Shown here one piece after another: positions 1-9,129 of a DNA stretch of 32,415 nucleotides. The notes under the pieces are model-generated. The model was not told the origin of the DNA and made no database searches. It saw only the letters and a program-made list of their open reading frames with translations. The DNA lies in the NCBI GenBank assembly GCA_945830395.1, contig CALZYE010000017.1, forward strand, positions 1 to 32,415, read 5' to 3'. Each line of letters starts with the position of its first letter. Within the stretch, counting starts at the first letter, position 1. The position numbers were made by a program, and so were the translations under genes. This DNA comes from an uncultured Clostridia bacterium (GTDB taxonomy: Bacteria; Bacillota; Clostridia; Peptostreptococcales; Anaerovoracaceae).

Positions 1-48
1 TTTTCTTTATGTCTTGTTTGACTTTTGTTTCCTGTCTATGAAGTTTTC

Positions 49-97
49 AATGTTCCCGGCGCCTTCCTCAGGCGCCTGCCCGCTTACCGCGAACATT
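49..97 (-). other. Structured leader RNA, probably of an rRNA operon
   Basis: A 7-bp outer stem (49-55 with 91-97, AATGTTC/GAACATT) encloses a perfect GC-rich hairpin (58-64 with 70-76, GGCGCCT/AGGCGCC, 5-base loop). Read leftward, it starts just downstream of the promoter at 102-130. It is followed by a TTGAAAACTTCATAG-like stretch, which resembles the conserved leader or spacer text found before Firmicutes rRNA genes. No gene body is inside the window, so the identity of the transcript is inferred. Confidence 0.45.
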
Positions 98-101
98 TAG
101 T

Positions 102-130
102 ATCTTATCACCGCTTAGCTTCTTTGTCAA
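102..130 (-). promoter_or_regulatory. Strong leftward promoter (P2, rRNA type)
   Basis: On the minus strand a consensus -35 TTGACA (130-125) is followed by a 17-base spacer and -10 TAAGAT (107-102). It points off the left edge, away from rqcP. Its near-consensus sequence, a second promoter upstream and the structured leader downstream fit an rRNA operon promoter region. Confidence 0.7.
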
Positions 131-215
131 CACCTTTTTTTATCCTTTTCTAAAAAAAGTTCCTCTGACTTCCGCTTTCTCCCTCTCTCAAGGGTCCGTG
201 ATGAGATTGCTACTC

Positions 216-245
216 ATTATATCACATTACTTTTTACTTTTGCAA
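216..245 (-). promoter_or_regulatory. Upstream leftward promoter (P1)
   Basis: On the minus strand -35 TTGCAA (245-240), an 18-base spacer and a perfect -10 TATAAT (221-216) form a second promoter about 115 bp upstream of P2. The flanking DNA (230-310) is very AT-rich, as upstream elements of rRNA promoters are. Apart from these promoters and the leader, positions 1-312 hold nothing I recognise. Confidence 0.6.
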
Positions 246-312
246 TATATTTTCAATACTTTTTTTGAAAAATTAAAAGTTGTATTTCAGTAAAACAATA
301 TTGAAATTCTAA

Positions 313-555
313 TCATTCTATAACTTCGTATATGTCCGCGGCATCTTCTTTTCTCACATTCTCACGGACTTCTCTCACCCTTACAGTTATACTCTTATTT
401 CCAAACTGTATCTTTATTACATCTCCTGCCGCAACTTCCGCCCCTGCTTTCGCTGGTTTATCATTTAGCCATACTCGCTCCTGGTCGCAAGCTTCCTTTG
501 CAATTGCACGCCTCTTTATTATCCTGGAATTTTTTAAATACTTATCTATTCTCAT
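313..555 (-). CDS. rqcP: RqcP/YabO-type S4 RNA-binding protein
   Basis: An 80-residue S4-domain protein covering almost the whole chain. The N-terminal text MRIDKYLKNSRIIKRRAIAKE is the S4 helix-turn region, and the C-terminal half (about 45-80) is the short beta-rich extension found in Bacillus YabO. Length and sequence fit RqcP, which works with RqcH on stalled 50S subunits to add poly-alanine tails during ribosome quality control. The ATG has an AGGGG-type ribosome binding site. It lies downstream of HU but behind the HU terminator, so it may have its own weak promoter in 556-645. In Bacillus the gene is followed by yabP and yabQ; here an rRNA-type promoter region follows. The broader Hsp15 family is the main alternative. 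Confidence 0.85.
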   Translation of the reverse strand: MRIDKYLKNSRIIKRRAIAKEACDQERVWLNDKPAKAGAEVAAGDVIKIQFGNKSITVRVREVRENVRKEDAADIYEVIE

Positions 556-650
556 ATTTCCCCTTTATTTAATCTTCTGATATAGGTTCCTGCCAATATA
601 ATATGCTGCTTTTACTTATGATTACATATCCCTTCGTAAAAGTATTTAAT

Positions 651-676
651 AAAAAAAGGAACAGCAAAGCTGTCCC
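651..676 (-). terminator. Rho-independent terminator of the HU gene
   Basis: In the leftward transcript GGGACAGC pairs with GCUGUUCC across a UUU loop (8 bp, one G-U) and is followed directly by seven U. It lies 19 bases beyond the HU stop codon and separates HU from rqcP. Confidence 0.85.
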
Positions 677-694
677 AGTGTTACCTAACGATGA

Positions 695-973
695 CTATTT
701 GTTAACCGCATCCTTAAGAGCTTTTCCTGCCTTGAATACAGGAGCCTTTGATGCTGCAATCTTAATAATTTCATCCGGTTTACGCGGATTTCTTCCCTGA
801 CGAGCTTTTCTCTCTCTGGTTTCAAAAGTACCGAATCCGATTAACTGTACTTTTTCCCCTTTAACCAAAGATTCTTCAACTGTAGCAAGAACTGCATTGA
901 TCGCAAGTTCTGCATCTTTCTTTGTGAAATTAGTTTTCTCTGCAACTGCAGAAACTAGTTCAGCCTTATTCAT
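695..973 (-). CDS. hup: HU family nucleoid protein
   Basis: HU is a small dimeric histone-like protein that bends and compacts DNA. The 92-residue chain has the standard architecture: N-terminal helices ([20 protein letters not shown]), the turn [22 protein letters not shown] leading into the DNA-gripping beta arms with the conserved [11 protein letters not shown] segment, and the C-terminal helix ending [10 protein letters not shown] chose the ATG at 973, preceded by AAGGAGG, over an upstream in-frame start at 1024 that would add 17 atypical residues. It is followed by its own terminator, which fits high, independent expression. HU next to spoVB-like and yabO genes is a common clostridial arrangement. 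Confidence 0.95.
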   Translation of the reverse strand: MNKAELVSAVAEKTNFTKKDAELAINAVLATVEESLVKGEKVQLIGFGTFETRERKARQGRNPRKPDEIIKIAASKAPVFKAGKALKDAVNK

Positions 974-1108
974 GTAAAAATCCTCCTTAGACTTAATTCT
1001 ACTGACGAAACATTCTCTGTTCATCCCTTATAAAAATCCCTCAATGCAGAATCGCTCTCAACCAGAACCCCCACACTGTTCTCATATTGTTGCATTTTTC
1101 AAGCCTTT

Positions 1109-1139
1109 TGTCAATAGTTTTAGTATATCTTATTGTCAA
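1109..1139 (-). promoter_or_regulatory. Putative promoter region of HU
   Basis: Two consensus TTGACA boxes lie 25 bp apart on the minus strand (1139-1134 and 1114-1109), upstream of HU and downstream of the flippase gene. The upstream box has a TATTGA hexamer at 17-base spacing. The downstream box has only a weak CAATAT at 19 bases. One or both probably drive HU, but which is used cannot be settled here. Confidence 0.45.
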
Positions 1140-1148
1140 AACAGCAAA

Positions 1149-2792
1149 TTAATCTGTAAAAAATTTAGGAATCATTCTTTTCACTACCTTTGAAAGCTTA
1201 TTTCCACCCGGAAAATTCTCCAGTTCTTCCAAAGTTATTGCCTTCAGCGCAAAGAGCAACATGGTATAGGTTATCATCGCACTTAATATTCCCAGCATAA
1301 CGCCTGCGGCATTGGCAAGCCTAAATCCATGCGAGCCTAAAAGCATCATCATCAAATTATAAACGCCGTAGGTTACCGCCGCCATTCCCGTTGCCGCAAG
1401 TCCTGGTTTTATGTATGTGAGAATAAAGTCGTGTTTAATACCTGTGTATTTCTTTACACTGTAATCGTTCATCAGCAATGTAATTATGTAAGCAACAGCA
1501 GTTCCTACAGCCGCGCCCTTTACATTTATAGAATTGATTCCCACCGTATAGTATGTAATAATAACTTTTCCCACAGAGGCAACAGCCAAATTTCTAACCG
1601 GTATAAATTGTTTCCCTATGGCCTGTAATATGCTGACCGAGGTTTGCATGTGAGCCAAGAAAATAACGCTTATAGCCATAATCATCATTATAGGTGCAGC
1701 TTCTTCGCATGACTGAGGCTGTCTGTAAAACATGAATTTTAAAATAGGCTCGGCTATAATGAATAAACCGAAGGCACAGGGAAAGCCCATTATCATGGTT
1801 GTTCTTCTTCCCAGGGTAATCATTTCGTTAACTTTCGTCTTATTTCTTTGCGCAAAGTAAACGGAAATTGCCGGAACCAAACTCACCGCCACTGCCTGGG
1901 TAAAAATCTGCGGAAATGCAATTATAGGAGTACAGTATCCCTCATACAAACTGAACATATGCTTTGTGGCATCGACACTCCACCCGTTAGCCTGAAGGAC
2001 ATTCATAACGATTGCAGTATCCAAAAGTCCCATGATTGGCATAATCTCTGAGCCGATTATAATTGGAACGGCAATCCATGCTATCTTCTTGGCTAAGTCT
2101 ATATTCTCCTCAATGTCCTGTATCCCTGCCTCTATCTTTTGACGGAAAGAACCTCCGTTCAGCAGAAATATGATAACTATTACGGCAAATCCGCCGATGG
2201 CCCCCGCCGATGCCCCAAATGAGGCTCCTGCAGCAGCTCTGACCTCATCCAGTTTAGGGTGGCTGAACATATATGCAAGAGTTAATCCTATGCCACATCT
2301 TACAAGCTGCTCTACGATTTCAGATATGGCAGTAGGGTTCATGTTCTGCCTTCCGTTAAAGAACCCTCTAAATGAAGAAAAGAGAGGAACGAAAAATAAT
2401 GCCGGCGCCATCCCTTTTATCGCCAGAGACGATTTGGGGCTTCCGATGGCCTCTGCAATCATGTCTGCTCCAAAATAACATATTATAAAGCTCATCGTTC
2501 CTATAATGAGCATCAGCGTAGTTGCCACATGAAATACCTTATGGGCGTTTCTATATTTATTCTGTGCGATGTTTTCCGAAACCAGTTTGGATACCGCTAT
2601 CGGAATACCTGCCGTACCGATTACCACAAGAGTTCCGTATATGGCATACGCCACGCTGTAATATGCCATTCCGTCGCCAATCCAGTTGGTTAACGGGATT
2701 CTGAAAACCGCACCCAAAACTTTTATCATAACTCCGGCAACTGCCAGAACCGCAGCTCCCTTTAGAAATTTCTTATTATTACTCTCTGACAT
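1149..2792 (-). CDS. MOP-superfamily lipid flippase (SpoVB/YabM-like)
   Basis: A membrane protein of 547 residues with about 14 hydrophobic segments. Its N-terminal region (FLKGAAVLAVAGVMIKVLGAVFRIPLTNWIG) is typical of the polysaccharide-biosynthesis/MurJ-SpoVB branch of the MOP exporters. Such proteins flip undecaprenyl-linked envelope precursors; SpoVB acts in spore cortex formation, while Bacillus YabM sits in this same neighbourhood. The ATG at 2792 has GGAG five bases upstream and is preferred to a TTG at 2810. The gene starts 26 bases after the deaminase stop codon and is probably in the same transcript as mfd. Substrate and any sporulation role cannot be read from the sequence. Confidence 0.85.
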   Translation of the reverse strand: MSESNNKKFLKGAAVLAVAGVMIKVLGAVFRIPLTNWIGDGMAYYSVAYAIYGTLVVIGTAGIPIAVSKLVSENIAQNKYRNAHKVFHVATTLMLIIGTMSFIICYFGADMIAEAIGSPKSSLAIKGMAPALFFVPLFSSFRGFFNGRQNMNPTAISEIVEQLVRCGIGLTLAYMFSHPKLDEVRAAAGASFGASAGAIGGFAVIVIIFLLNGGSFRQKIEAGIQDIEENIDLAKKIAWIAVPIIIGSEIMPIMGLLDTAIVMNVLQANGWSVDATKHMFSLYEGYCTPIIAFPQIFTQAVAVSLVPAISVYFAQRNKTKVNEMITLGRRTTMIMGFPCAFGLFIIAEPILKFMFYRQPQSCEEAAPIMMIMAISVIFLAHMQTSVSILQAIGKQFIPVRNLAVASVGKVIITYYTVGINSINVKGAAVGTAVAYIITLLMNDYSVKKYTGIKHDFILTYIKPGLAATGMAAVTYGVYNLMMMLLGSHGFRLANAAGVMLGILSAMITYTMLLFALKAITLEELENFPGGNKLSKVVKRMIPKFFTD

Positions 2793-2817
2793 AAAATCTC
2801 CAATTTCCAATCTGTAA

Positions 2818-4113
2818 TTACAGTTTTGCTAAAATCTCCTTTGTTCTGCTCTCAACTTCAAAGATTACCTTTTCCTCATCGATTGTAGCATATTCTCCGT
2901 TATTGTAAAGAACTTTGCCGTCTACCATTGTAAGTTCAACATCGCTTCCCGATGCAGAATACACAAGATTATTGAGAAGGTCATGTATCGGATGCCAGTA
3001 GAGCTTTTGTATATCCATAATGACCAAATCCGCCTTCATTCCCGTTTTCAACAGTCCGCAGTCATCTCTTCCCTGAGCCAATGCGCCCCCTCTCGTTGCA
3101 GCGTAAACAACTTCTTTAGGAGTAACTGCAGTCGGATCCATGCTTCTCACCTTTGAAGCGACAGCTAACATTTTCATCTCCTCAATGAAATTCAGGCTGT
3201 TATTGGAAGCCACGCTGTCTGTTCCTATTGCAAGATTAATGCCTTTCGCAAGCATTTTTCCGGTATCTGCGATTCCGCTTGCAAGCTTAAGGTTGCTGAC
3301 GGGATTCGTTGCGACGGTGACATTCTTTTCCTTTAAAATGGCAAAATCTTCATCCTCTATATGAACGCAGTGGGCGGCAACGGCAGGAACATCAAACAGT
3401 CCACAGTCATAAAGATACTTTACGGGAGTTTTTCCCCCATGGCGCTGTTTACATTCCTCATGTTCCTGCCTTGTTTCTGATACATGCACCTGCATGGACA
3501 TACCGTATTTTTTTGCCAGCAAAGCCAATTCTTTAACCGTTGTTTCATCGGATGTATATTCTGCGTGAAGACTGGCTTCTATTTTTATTCTCTGATTTTC
3601 TATGTTGTTAAAATTTTCATATGCCGAAATCAATTCCTTTGTAGAATCCAGCTCGCTGAAACTCGTACCGTCAAAATTAACTACAGATCTGCTTATGTTG
3701 TTTTTTCCACCGATGTCTGACACGGCTCTCACCATATCGCTTATGAAGTAATACATATCGGATGTAGATACTATGCCGAATCTCAGAGACTCTGCCATGC
3801 AAAGCATTGTTCCCCAATAGACCGCATCTCCGGTAAGCTTTGCTTCAAAGGGAAAAATTCTCTTAGTAAGCCAGTCCTGAAGCACCATGTTTTCTCCGTA
3901 TCCCCTCATAAGAGCCATAGGGGAATGGGCGTGTGCATTATAAAAGCCCGGCATCAGAAGCTTTCCCTTCCCCTGATATACCTTTCCGTATTCGGAACTG
4001 TTTTGCGGCATTTCATCGCCGATGTATGCAATCTTGTCCTTTATGGTTCCGACATACTTGTTTTCTTTTACATCAAAATTCTCATCGATTATCGTAATAT
4101 TTTTAAACAGCAT
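2818..4113 (-). CDS. mtaD: 5'-methylthioadenosine/S-adenosylhomocysteine deaminase-type amidohydrolase
   Basis: A cytosolic, metal-dependent amidohydrolase of 431 residues. The metal-binding set is present: HAH at 61-63 (NAHAHSPMALMRGYGE), H210 in HVSET, H248 in AAHCVH and D299 in GTDSVASNN. This pattern is characteristic of the MtaD/SAH-deaminase branch, which converts methylthioadenosine, S-adenosylhomocysteine or adenosine to the inosyl forms in methionine and purine salvage. Its start codon overlaps the end of mfd by 11 bases, so the two are probably translationally coupled. In many related genomes a peptidyl-prolyl isomerase and spoVT occupy this interval. Exact substrate preference is uncertain. 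Confidence 0.85.
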   Translation of the reverse strand: MLFKNITIIDENFDVKENKYVGTIKDKIAYIGDEMPQNSSEYGKVYQGKGKLLMPGFYNAHAHSPMALMRGYGENMVLQDWLTKRIFPFEAKLTGDAVYWGTMLCMAESLRFGIVSTSDMYYFISDMVRAVSDIGGKNNISRSVVNFDGTSFSELDSTKELISAYENFNNIENQRIKIEASLHAEYTSDETTVKELALLAKKYGMSMQVHVSETRQEHEECKQRHGGKTPVKYLYDCGLFDVPAVAAHCVHIEDEDFAILKEKNVTVATNPVSNLKLASGIADTGKMLAKGINLAIGTDSVASNNSLNFIEEMKMLAVASKVRSMDPTAVTPKEVVYAATRGGALAQGRDDCGLLKTGMKADLVIMDIQKLYWHPIHDLLNNLVYSASGSDVELTMVDGKVLYNNGEYATIDEEKVIFEVESRTKEILAKL

Positions 4114-7100
4114 TCCTCATGTTCTCCTTTATTATGGTGAGTATATCCAAACAATCTTTTAATATGAGCCCTTTAACTTTGGGAATTCTTATATACGGCT
4201 CCTTGCCTCCGTGAATGAATGCTCTTCCCTTAAATTTATCATTTATGTTTACTATTATATACGGTGTTAAGCAATTTTTTTCACCGAATGTAAAAAATAT
4301 TCTGTCCTGCTTGGCGTAGATTCTCAGAACTGAGGCTTCTCGGCATAAAGACCTTATTCTGGCTATACTTATCAGATTCAGCGTCTCCTTCGGCACATCC
4401 CCAAATCTGTCCAAAAGTTCATCTATCATTTCATCCTCTGCACTTTCGGAATTAACTGCAGAAATCTTCTTATATATTGCAAGCTTCAGAGATTCGTTTT
4501 CTATGTACCAAGACGGTATGTTTGCAGGTAAAGGAAGTTCAACAGAAATCTCATCAGATTCTTCAGGCACATATTCCCCTTTTATTCTTCTGATTTGCTC
4601 CTCCACGAGCTTGCAGTAAAGCTCATATCCTATGTTCATCATCTGTCCTGACTGCTGACTGCCGAGCAGGTTACCCGCACCTCTTATTTCAAGGTCTCTC
4701 ATTGCCACTTTAAATCCTGAACCGAATTCTGTAAACTCTCTTATAGTTCTGAGTCTTTTTTCCGCCACCTCCGTAAGAACCTTATCCTTCTTATACATCA
4801 AATATGCATATGCCATTCTGCTTGATCTCCCAACGCGCCCTCTCAGCTGATAGAGCTGCGCCAATCCGTATGTTTCGGCATCGATGATTATCAGCGTATT
4901 GGCATTGGGAATATCTATTCCCGACTCAACTATGGTTGTGGCAATTAAGACATCTGTTTCGTGATTGACAAAATTCAGCATAACATTTTCCAAGGTACTC
5001 TCATTCATCTGCCCGTGTCCAACTGAAACTCGAGCTTCAGGCACTAATTCCGATATTTTTTTCGCAAGCTGATTTATACCTCTCACTCTGTTATATATGA
5101 TGAATACTTGCCCGTCTCTGTCAAGCTCTCTTCTGACAACATCCCTAATCATCACATCATCTTGTTCCATTACATATGTCTGCACGGGATATCTTTCTTC
5201 CGGAGGCTCCTGTATAAGGCTCATATCCTTAATTCCGGAAAGCGACATATTCAGGGTTCTTGGAATAGGTGTTGCAGATAATGTGAGTACATCTACACTT
5301 TTCTTCATCTGCTTAAGAGCTTCCTTGTGTGCCACTCCGAATCTATGTTCCTCATCTATAACCAAAAGCCCCAGATCCTTGTACTCTACATCCTTAGACA
5401 GAAGTCTATGTGTTCCGATCACCAAATCTATCTCACCGGTTTTAAGCTTATCTATAATTTTTTTCTGCTGAGTATCGCTTCTGAATCTGGACAACATCTC
5501 CATATTTACCGGAAACTTTTCAAATCTGTCTTTCAGGTTATAGTAATGTTGGTTTGCAAGTACCGTTGTTGGGACCAAAACCGCAGCCTGTTTTCCATCT
5601 GCTATGCACTTGAAAATTGCCCTTGCGGCAACCTCCGTCTTGCCGAAGCCCACATCTCCGCAGAGTAGCCTGTCCATGGTCCTTGGAAGTTCCATATCTT
5701 TTTTTATTTCCTCTACACATCTAAGCTGGTCGTCGGTTTCCACATAGGGAAAACTGTCTTCAAATTCTCTCTGCCAGGAAGTGTCCTTTCCGAAGGCAAA
5801 CCCTCCTTCTACTTCTCTCTCGGCGTAAAGCTTTATCAACTCATCTGTCATTTCCGCAATGGCCTGCTTTGCTCTTGCCTTAGTCAGTTTCCACTCAGTT
5901 CCGGAAAGTTTGTTCAGCTTTGGGGATACACCGTCTGATCCGATATATTTTTGCACTATGCCAAATTGCTCTACCGGAACATAGAGCAAATCGTTTCCTG
6001 CATATTTTATCTTTAGATAATCCTTTTTGTCTCCCTGTATATCCAGCTGCTGAATACCCACAAATTTCCCTACTCCGTGACTTTCGTGAACGACAAAATC
6101 GCCATTTGCCAAATCGGAAAAATTTTCTATTTGCCTGCCGCCGGGCATTTTTTTCCTGCGCCTTCTTCCTATCCTCTCCCCGAAAATATCGTTGTCACTT
6201 ATGTAGCAAAGTTTTTTCTTCGGAAAATCGAATCCTGAAGAAAGATTCCCTTTTAGAAAATTGACATAACTGAGAACCCCTATTCTATCGCAGTATTCTA
6301 TAAGATTCTTTCGTCTTTCATCTGTGGAAGCTGTCAGGTATATCTTGTAATTTCTCTTTACATAGGACTTAAGTTCGGACTCCAGAAGTTCCATATGACC
6401 GTTGAAATTCATCATACGGGAGCTTTGCAATGTTTCAAGGTTGTCATATTCCTCAATACCTTTTATGGTCTTAGGAAAGGGAGATAAAAATGTAATAGGC
6501 CTATGATTGTAACACTTTATAAAATCCTCCCTGCCTGTAATGAGCTTCAGGTCCTCCGGGATTATATCGCCCCTTTCCAGCATGACTTCAAAGTCTTGAC
6601 GCAGCTCTTTTTCCCGCGAGTCCAAAAGCTCATAAATTCTGCCGGGATCATCGACATATATATTGCCGCCATCCAAATAGTCCCATGCATATTCTGTTCT
6701 GTCGTAAAAATAATGGAGATAGTTTTCCAAAAGCTGCACATTCCTCTGGTTTTTTATATATTCACAGAGTTCATCTCTTCTTTTTTCCAGGTTATGCACC
6801 GCATCTGCATATTTTTCTCCCTTTTTTAGGAGTTTTTTTGCCTGAGCTGTGTAAGCCTTGTAAAGCTTCTCCGCTGCTCTTTTAAGCCCGGTTTTATCCA
6901 GTACCATCTGCTCTGCCGGATTAATCTCTGCAAAACTCAAATTTTCTACTGATTTCTGTGTGTCGATATCAAAGGTTCTTATGGAGTCAACTTCCGTATC
7001 AAAGAATTCTATTCTGTAAGGTTTTTCCGCATCGGGTGTAAATATATCTAATATACCGCCTCTTATGCTGAATTCCCCTCTGCTTTCCACCATTCCCATT

Positions 7101-7525
7101 CTCTCATAGCCAAGCTGAACCAGGTTTTCCTTTATGTCCATGAGAAAGTGTTCTTCTCCTCTCTTAAGGAGAAGCTTTTTGTCCTTCATAATATCATGAG
7201 GAAGAGATTTTTTCACGGCGGCAGTGACAGGAGCTATAACTATGCAGTCCTTATCGCCTGCCAAGGCCTTCATGGCATTGAGACGCTCAAGCGTCATATC
7301 GTGATTTCTTGCCTCAAATTTGAGAAAAACCTGATCCTCAGAAGGCATCACAAGTACATTTTGACCTGTAAAAAAATAAAGATCATCGGCTAAGCGCTTT
7401 GCCCTTGGTTCTGTAGACACGATGATCAGGTTCTTTCCTTTTTTTTCTTTAATTAAATTTGCAATAATATGAGCCGTTCTGGATTCCGACACTCCGGAAA
7501 TTCCTGAAACTCCCCCTTTACTCAT
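4103..7525 (-). CDS. mfd: Transcription-repair coupling factor Mfd
   Basis: Mfd removes RNA polymerase stalled at DNA lesions and recruits UvrA. All parts are visible in 1140 residues: a UvrB-like N-terminal module, the RNA-polymerase-interacting CarD-like domain (around HESHGVGKFVGI), a superfamily 2 motor with Walker A GDVGFGKT (Lys about 629), DEEH box about 724-727, LSATPIPRT and the GRVGRS motif, then the C-terminal TRCF domain. Length is normal for the family. Of two in-frame ATG codons I chose the second (7525), because AGAGGA lies at proper spacing from it but abuts the first (7531). It overlaps the pth stop codon by 8 bases, fitting a pth-mfd operon. Confidence 0.97.
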   Translation of the reverse strand: MSKGGVSGISGVSESRTAHIIANLIKEKKGKNLIIVSTEPRAKRLADDLYFFTGQNVLVMPSEDQVFLKFEARNHDMTLERLNAMKALAGDKDCIVIAPVTAAVKKSLPHDIMKDKKLLLKRGEEHFLMDIKENLVQLGYERMGMVESRGEFSIRGGILDIFTPDAEKPYRIEFFDTEVDSIRTFDIDTQKSVENLSFAEINPAEQMVLDKTGLKRAAEKLYKAYTAQAKKLLKKGEKYADAVHNLEKRRDELCEYIKNQRNVQLLENYLHYFYDRTEYAWDYLDGGNIYVDDPGRIYELLDSREKELRQDFEVMLERGDIIPEDLKLITGREDFIKCYNHRPITFLSPFPKTIKGIEEYDNLETLQSSRMMNFNGHMELLESELKSYVKRNYKIYLTASTDERRKNLIEYCDRIGVLSYVNFLKGNLSSGFDFPKKKLCYISDNDIFGERIGRRRRKKMPGGRQIENFSDLANGDFVVHESHGVGKFVGIQQLDIQGDKKDYLKIKYAGNDLLYVPVEQFGIVQKYIGSDGVSPKLNKLSGTEWKLTKARAKQAIAEMTDELIKLYAEREVEGGFAFGKDTSWQREFEDSFPYVETDDQLRCVEEIKKDMELPRTMDRLLCGDVGFGKTEVAARAIFKCIADGKQAAVLVPTTVLANQHYYNLKDRFEKFPVNMEMLSRFRSDTQQKKIIDKLKTGEIDLVIGTHRLLSKDVEYKDLGLLVIDEEHRFGVAHKEALKQMKKSVDVLTLSATPIPRTLNMSLSGIKDMSLIQEPPEERYPVQTYVMEQDDVMIRDVVRRELDRDGQVFIIYNRVRGINQLAKKISELVPEARVSVGHGQMNESTLENVMLNFVNHETDVLIATTIVESGIDIPNANTLIIIDAETYGLAQLYQLRGRVGRSSRMAYAYLMYKKDKVLTEVAEKRLRTIREFTEFGSGFKVAMRDLEIRGAGNLLGSQQSGQMMNIGYELYCKLVEEQIRRIKGEYVPEESDEISVELPLPANIPSWYIENESLKLAIYKKISAVNSESAEDEMIDELLDRFGDVPKETLNLISIARIRSLCREASVLRIYAKQDRIFFTFGEKNCLTPYIIVNINDKFKGRAFIHGGKEPYIRIPKVKGLILKDCLDILTIIKENMRNAV

Positions 7526-8111
7526 TGTCATTCCTCTTTTTCTTTTGGTTGTATCGGTTCATCGCAAAGTCTATTCCGTCTTTGATAGTCGCTTCAACAG
7601 AGGCTGCTGCATTGGTTACCGCATCCTCCAGTAATGATACCTCCTCTTTTTTGAATCCGCCTGTAACAAAATCAATCAGATTCGTATTTTTCCCTGAGCC
7701 TATTCCTATCCTTACTCTCGGGAATTTGTCATCACCCAAAAGTCTCACCACTGAACGCATGCCGTTGTGAGTTCCTGCGCTTCCGAACTTCCTGATTCTG
7801 ATGGCACCTAAATCAATATCAAAATCGTCATATATTACAATTAGGTTTTCTATCGAAGGTTTATAAAATCGGAAAACTTCCCGTACAGATTCACCGCTGT
7901 TATTCATGTAGGTCTGCGGCTTAACCAGAATAACTTTTTTCCCTCCGATTCTGCCTTCTCCCACAAGGGCTTTAAATTTTATCTTTTTAACCTGTATATT
8001 ATGTTCTTCAGCAATTTTGTCTACTGTAAGAAAACCGAGATTATGCCTTGTATTTTCGTATTTAGGCCCGGGATTTCCCAGGCCTACCACTACATATATT
8101 TCATTTCCCAT
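7518..8111 (-). CDS. pth: Peptidyl-tRNA hydrolase
   Basis: Pth cleaves peptidyl-tRNA released from stalled ribosomes, recycling tRNA. The 197-residue protein opens with the family signature VVGLGNPGPKYENTRHNLGF, including the catalytic His23, and contains KPQTYMNNSGE and VIYDDFDID as well as GTHNGMRS. Length is typical. The Lys-rich C-terminal tail (NQKKKRNDNE) overlaps the start of mfd. Gene order glmU-prs-pth-mfd is conserved with Bacillus and other Clostridia. Confidence 0.97.
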   Translation of the reverse strand: MGNEIYVVVGLGNPGPKYENTRHNLGFLTVDKIAEEHNIQVKKIKFKALVGEGRIGGKKVILVKPQTYMNNSGESVREVFRFYKPSIENLIVIYDDFDIDLGAIRIRKFGSAGTHNGMRSVVRLLGDDKFPRVRIGIGSGKNTNLIDFVTGGFKKEEVSLLEDAVTNAAASVEATIKDGIDFAMNRYNQKKKRNDNE

Positions 8112-8149
8112 AAAGTTAATTCTATCTCTCTTCTACACTAAAAACTTCA

Positions 8150-9100
8150 TTAATCAAACAGCTTGCTTATGGATCCGTTTGTAAATACTCTCGTCATAGC
8201 TTCGGCAAATATCGGTGCAACGGAGAGCATCGTCATCTTATCAAGTTTCTTATCCTCGGGAACGGGAACTGTGTTCAAAAGAGCAAGTTCACATATGGCT
8301 GAGGCTTCTATCCTCTCCAAAGCAGGTCCTGACAGAACCCCATGAGTAGCTCCCGCATACACATTCTTAGCCCCCATCTCCTTTATAACATTTGCAGCGT
8401 TTGTAATCGTCCCTGCTGTGTCAATCATGTCATCTAATATAATACAGTTCTTGCCCTTGATGTCCCCTATGATGTTCATAATTTCACTTTTGTTGGGTTC
8501 AGGACGCCTCTTGTCAACAATGGCAATCGGACAATTGAAGTATTCAGCCATGTTGCGGGCTCTTGTTACACTTCCATGGTCAGGAGATACTATGCACACA
8601 TCTTCGAGGTTCTTCTCCTTAAAATATTTGGCAATTATAGGCATTCCCACAAGGTGATCAACCGGGATATCGAAGTACCCTTGAATCTGATTTGCGTGAA
8701 GATCCATGGTAAGAACCCTGTCAGCTCCGGCTGCAACAAGGAGGTTTGCAACAAGTTTCGCTGTAATCGGATCCCTTGCTTTTGCCTTTCTGTCCTGACG
8801 AGCGTATCCGTAGTAAGGAATAACTGCATTGATTCTGCCTGCGGAAGCTCTTTTCACAGAGTCTATCATTATCAGCAGTTCCATCAGATTATCGTTTACA
8901 GGTTCGCAGGTAGGCTGAATAATGTAAACATCAACGCCTCTGACCGTCTCCCACAGATTTACTGAAATTTCTCCGTCGCTGAATTTTGTTACCGTTGCCT
9001 TTCCCAGGGGCTTTCCCATGATGGATGTAATCTCCTCGGCAAGCTCCGTATGCGCATTACCTGTAAACACCTTGTAATCTGAAAATACACTATTTTTCAT
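8150..9100 (-). CDS. prs: Ribose-phosphate pyrophosphokinase (PRPP synthetase)
   Basis: Prs makes phosphoribosyl pyrophosphate from ribose 5-phosphate and ATP, feeding purine, pyrimidine, NAD, His and Trp synthesis. The 316-residue class I enzyme shows the flexible-loop motif YARQDRKAKARDPITAK, the metal-binding DLHANQIQGYF segment and the PRPP-binding loop ILDDMIDTAGTI. It lies 29 bases after the GlmU-like gene, with an AGGAAAAT-type ribosome binding site. The proximity to purR, whose product senses PRPP, is a conserved Firmicutes association. Confidence 0.97.
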   Translation of the reverse strand: MKNSVFSDYKVFTGNAHTELAEEITSIMGKPLGKATVTKFSDGEISVNLWETVRGVDVYIIQPTCEPVNDNLMELLIMIDSVKRASAGRINAVIPYYGYARQDRKAKARDPITAKLVANLLVAAGADRVLTMDLHANQIQGYFDIPVDHLVGMPIIAKYFKEKNLEDVCIVSPDHGSVTRARNMAEYFNCPIAIVDKRRPEPNKSEIMNIIGDIKGKNCIILDDMIDTAGTITNAANVIKEMGAKNVYAGATHGVLSGPALERIEASAICELALLNTVPVPEDKKLDKMTMLSVAPIFAEAMTRVFTNGSISKLFD

Positions 9101-9129
9101 CTTGATTTTCCTCCATAATTCTTAACTAA

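Noticed and set aside
8576-8965. 129-codon open frame opposite prs
   Set aside because: Antisense to a highly conserved gene, no recognisable domain and Cys/His-rich shadow composition.
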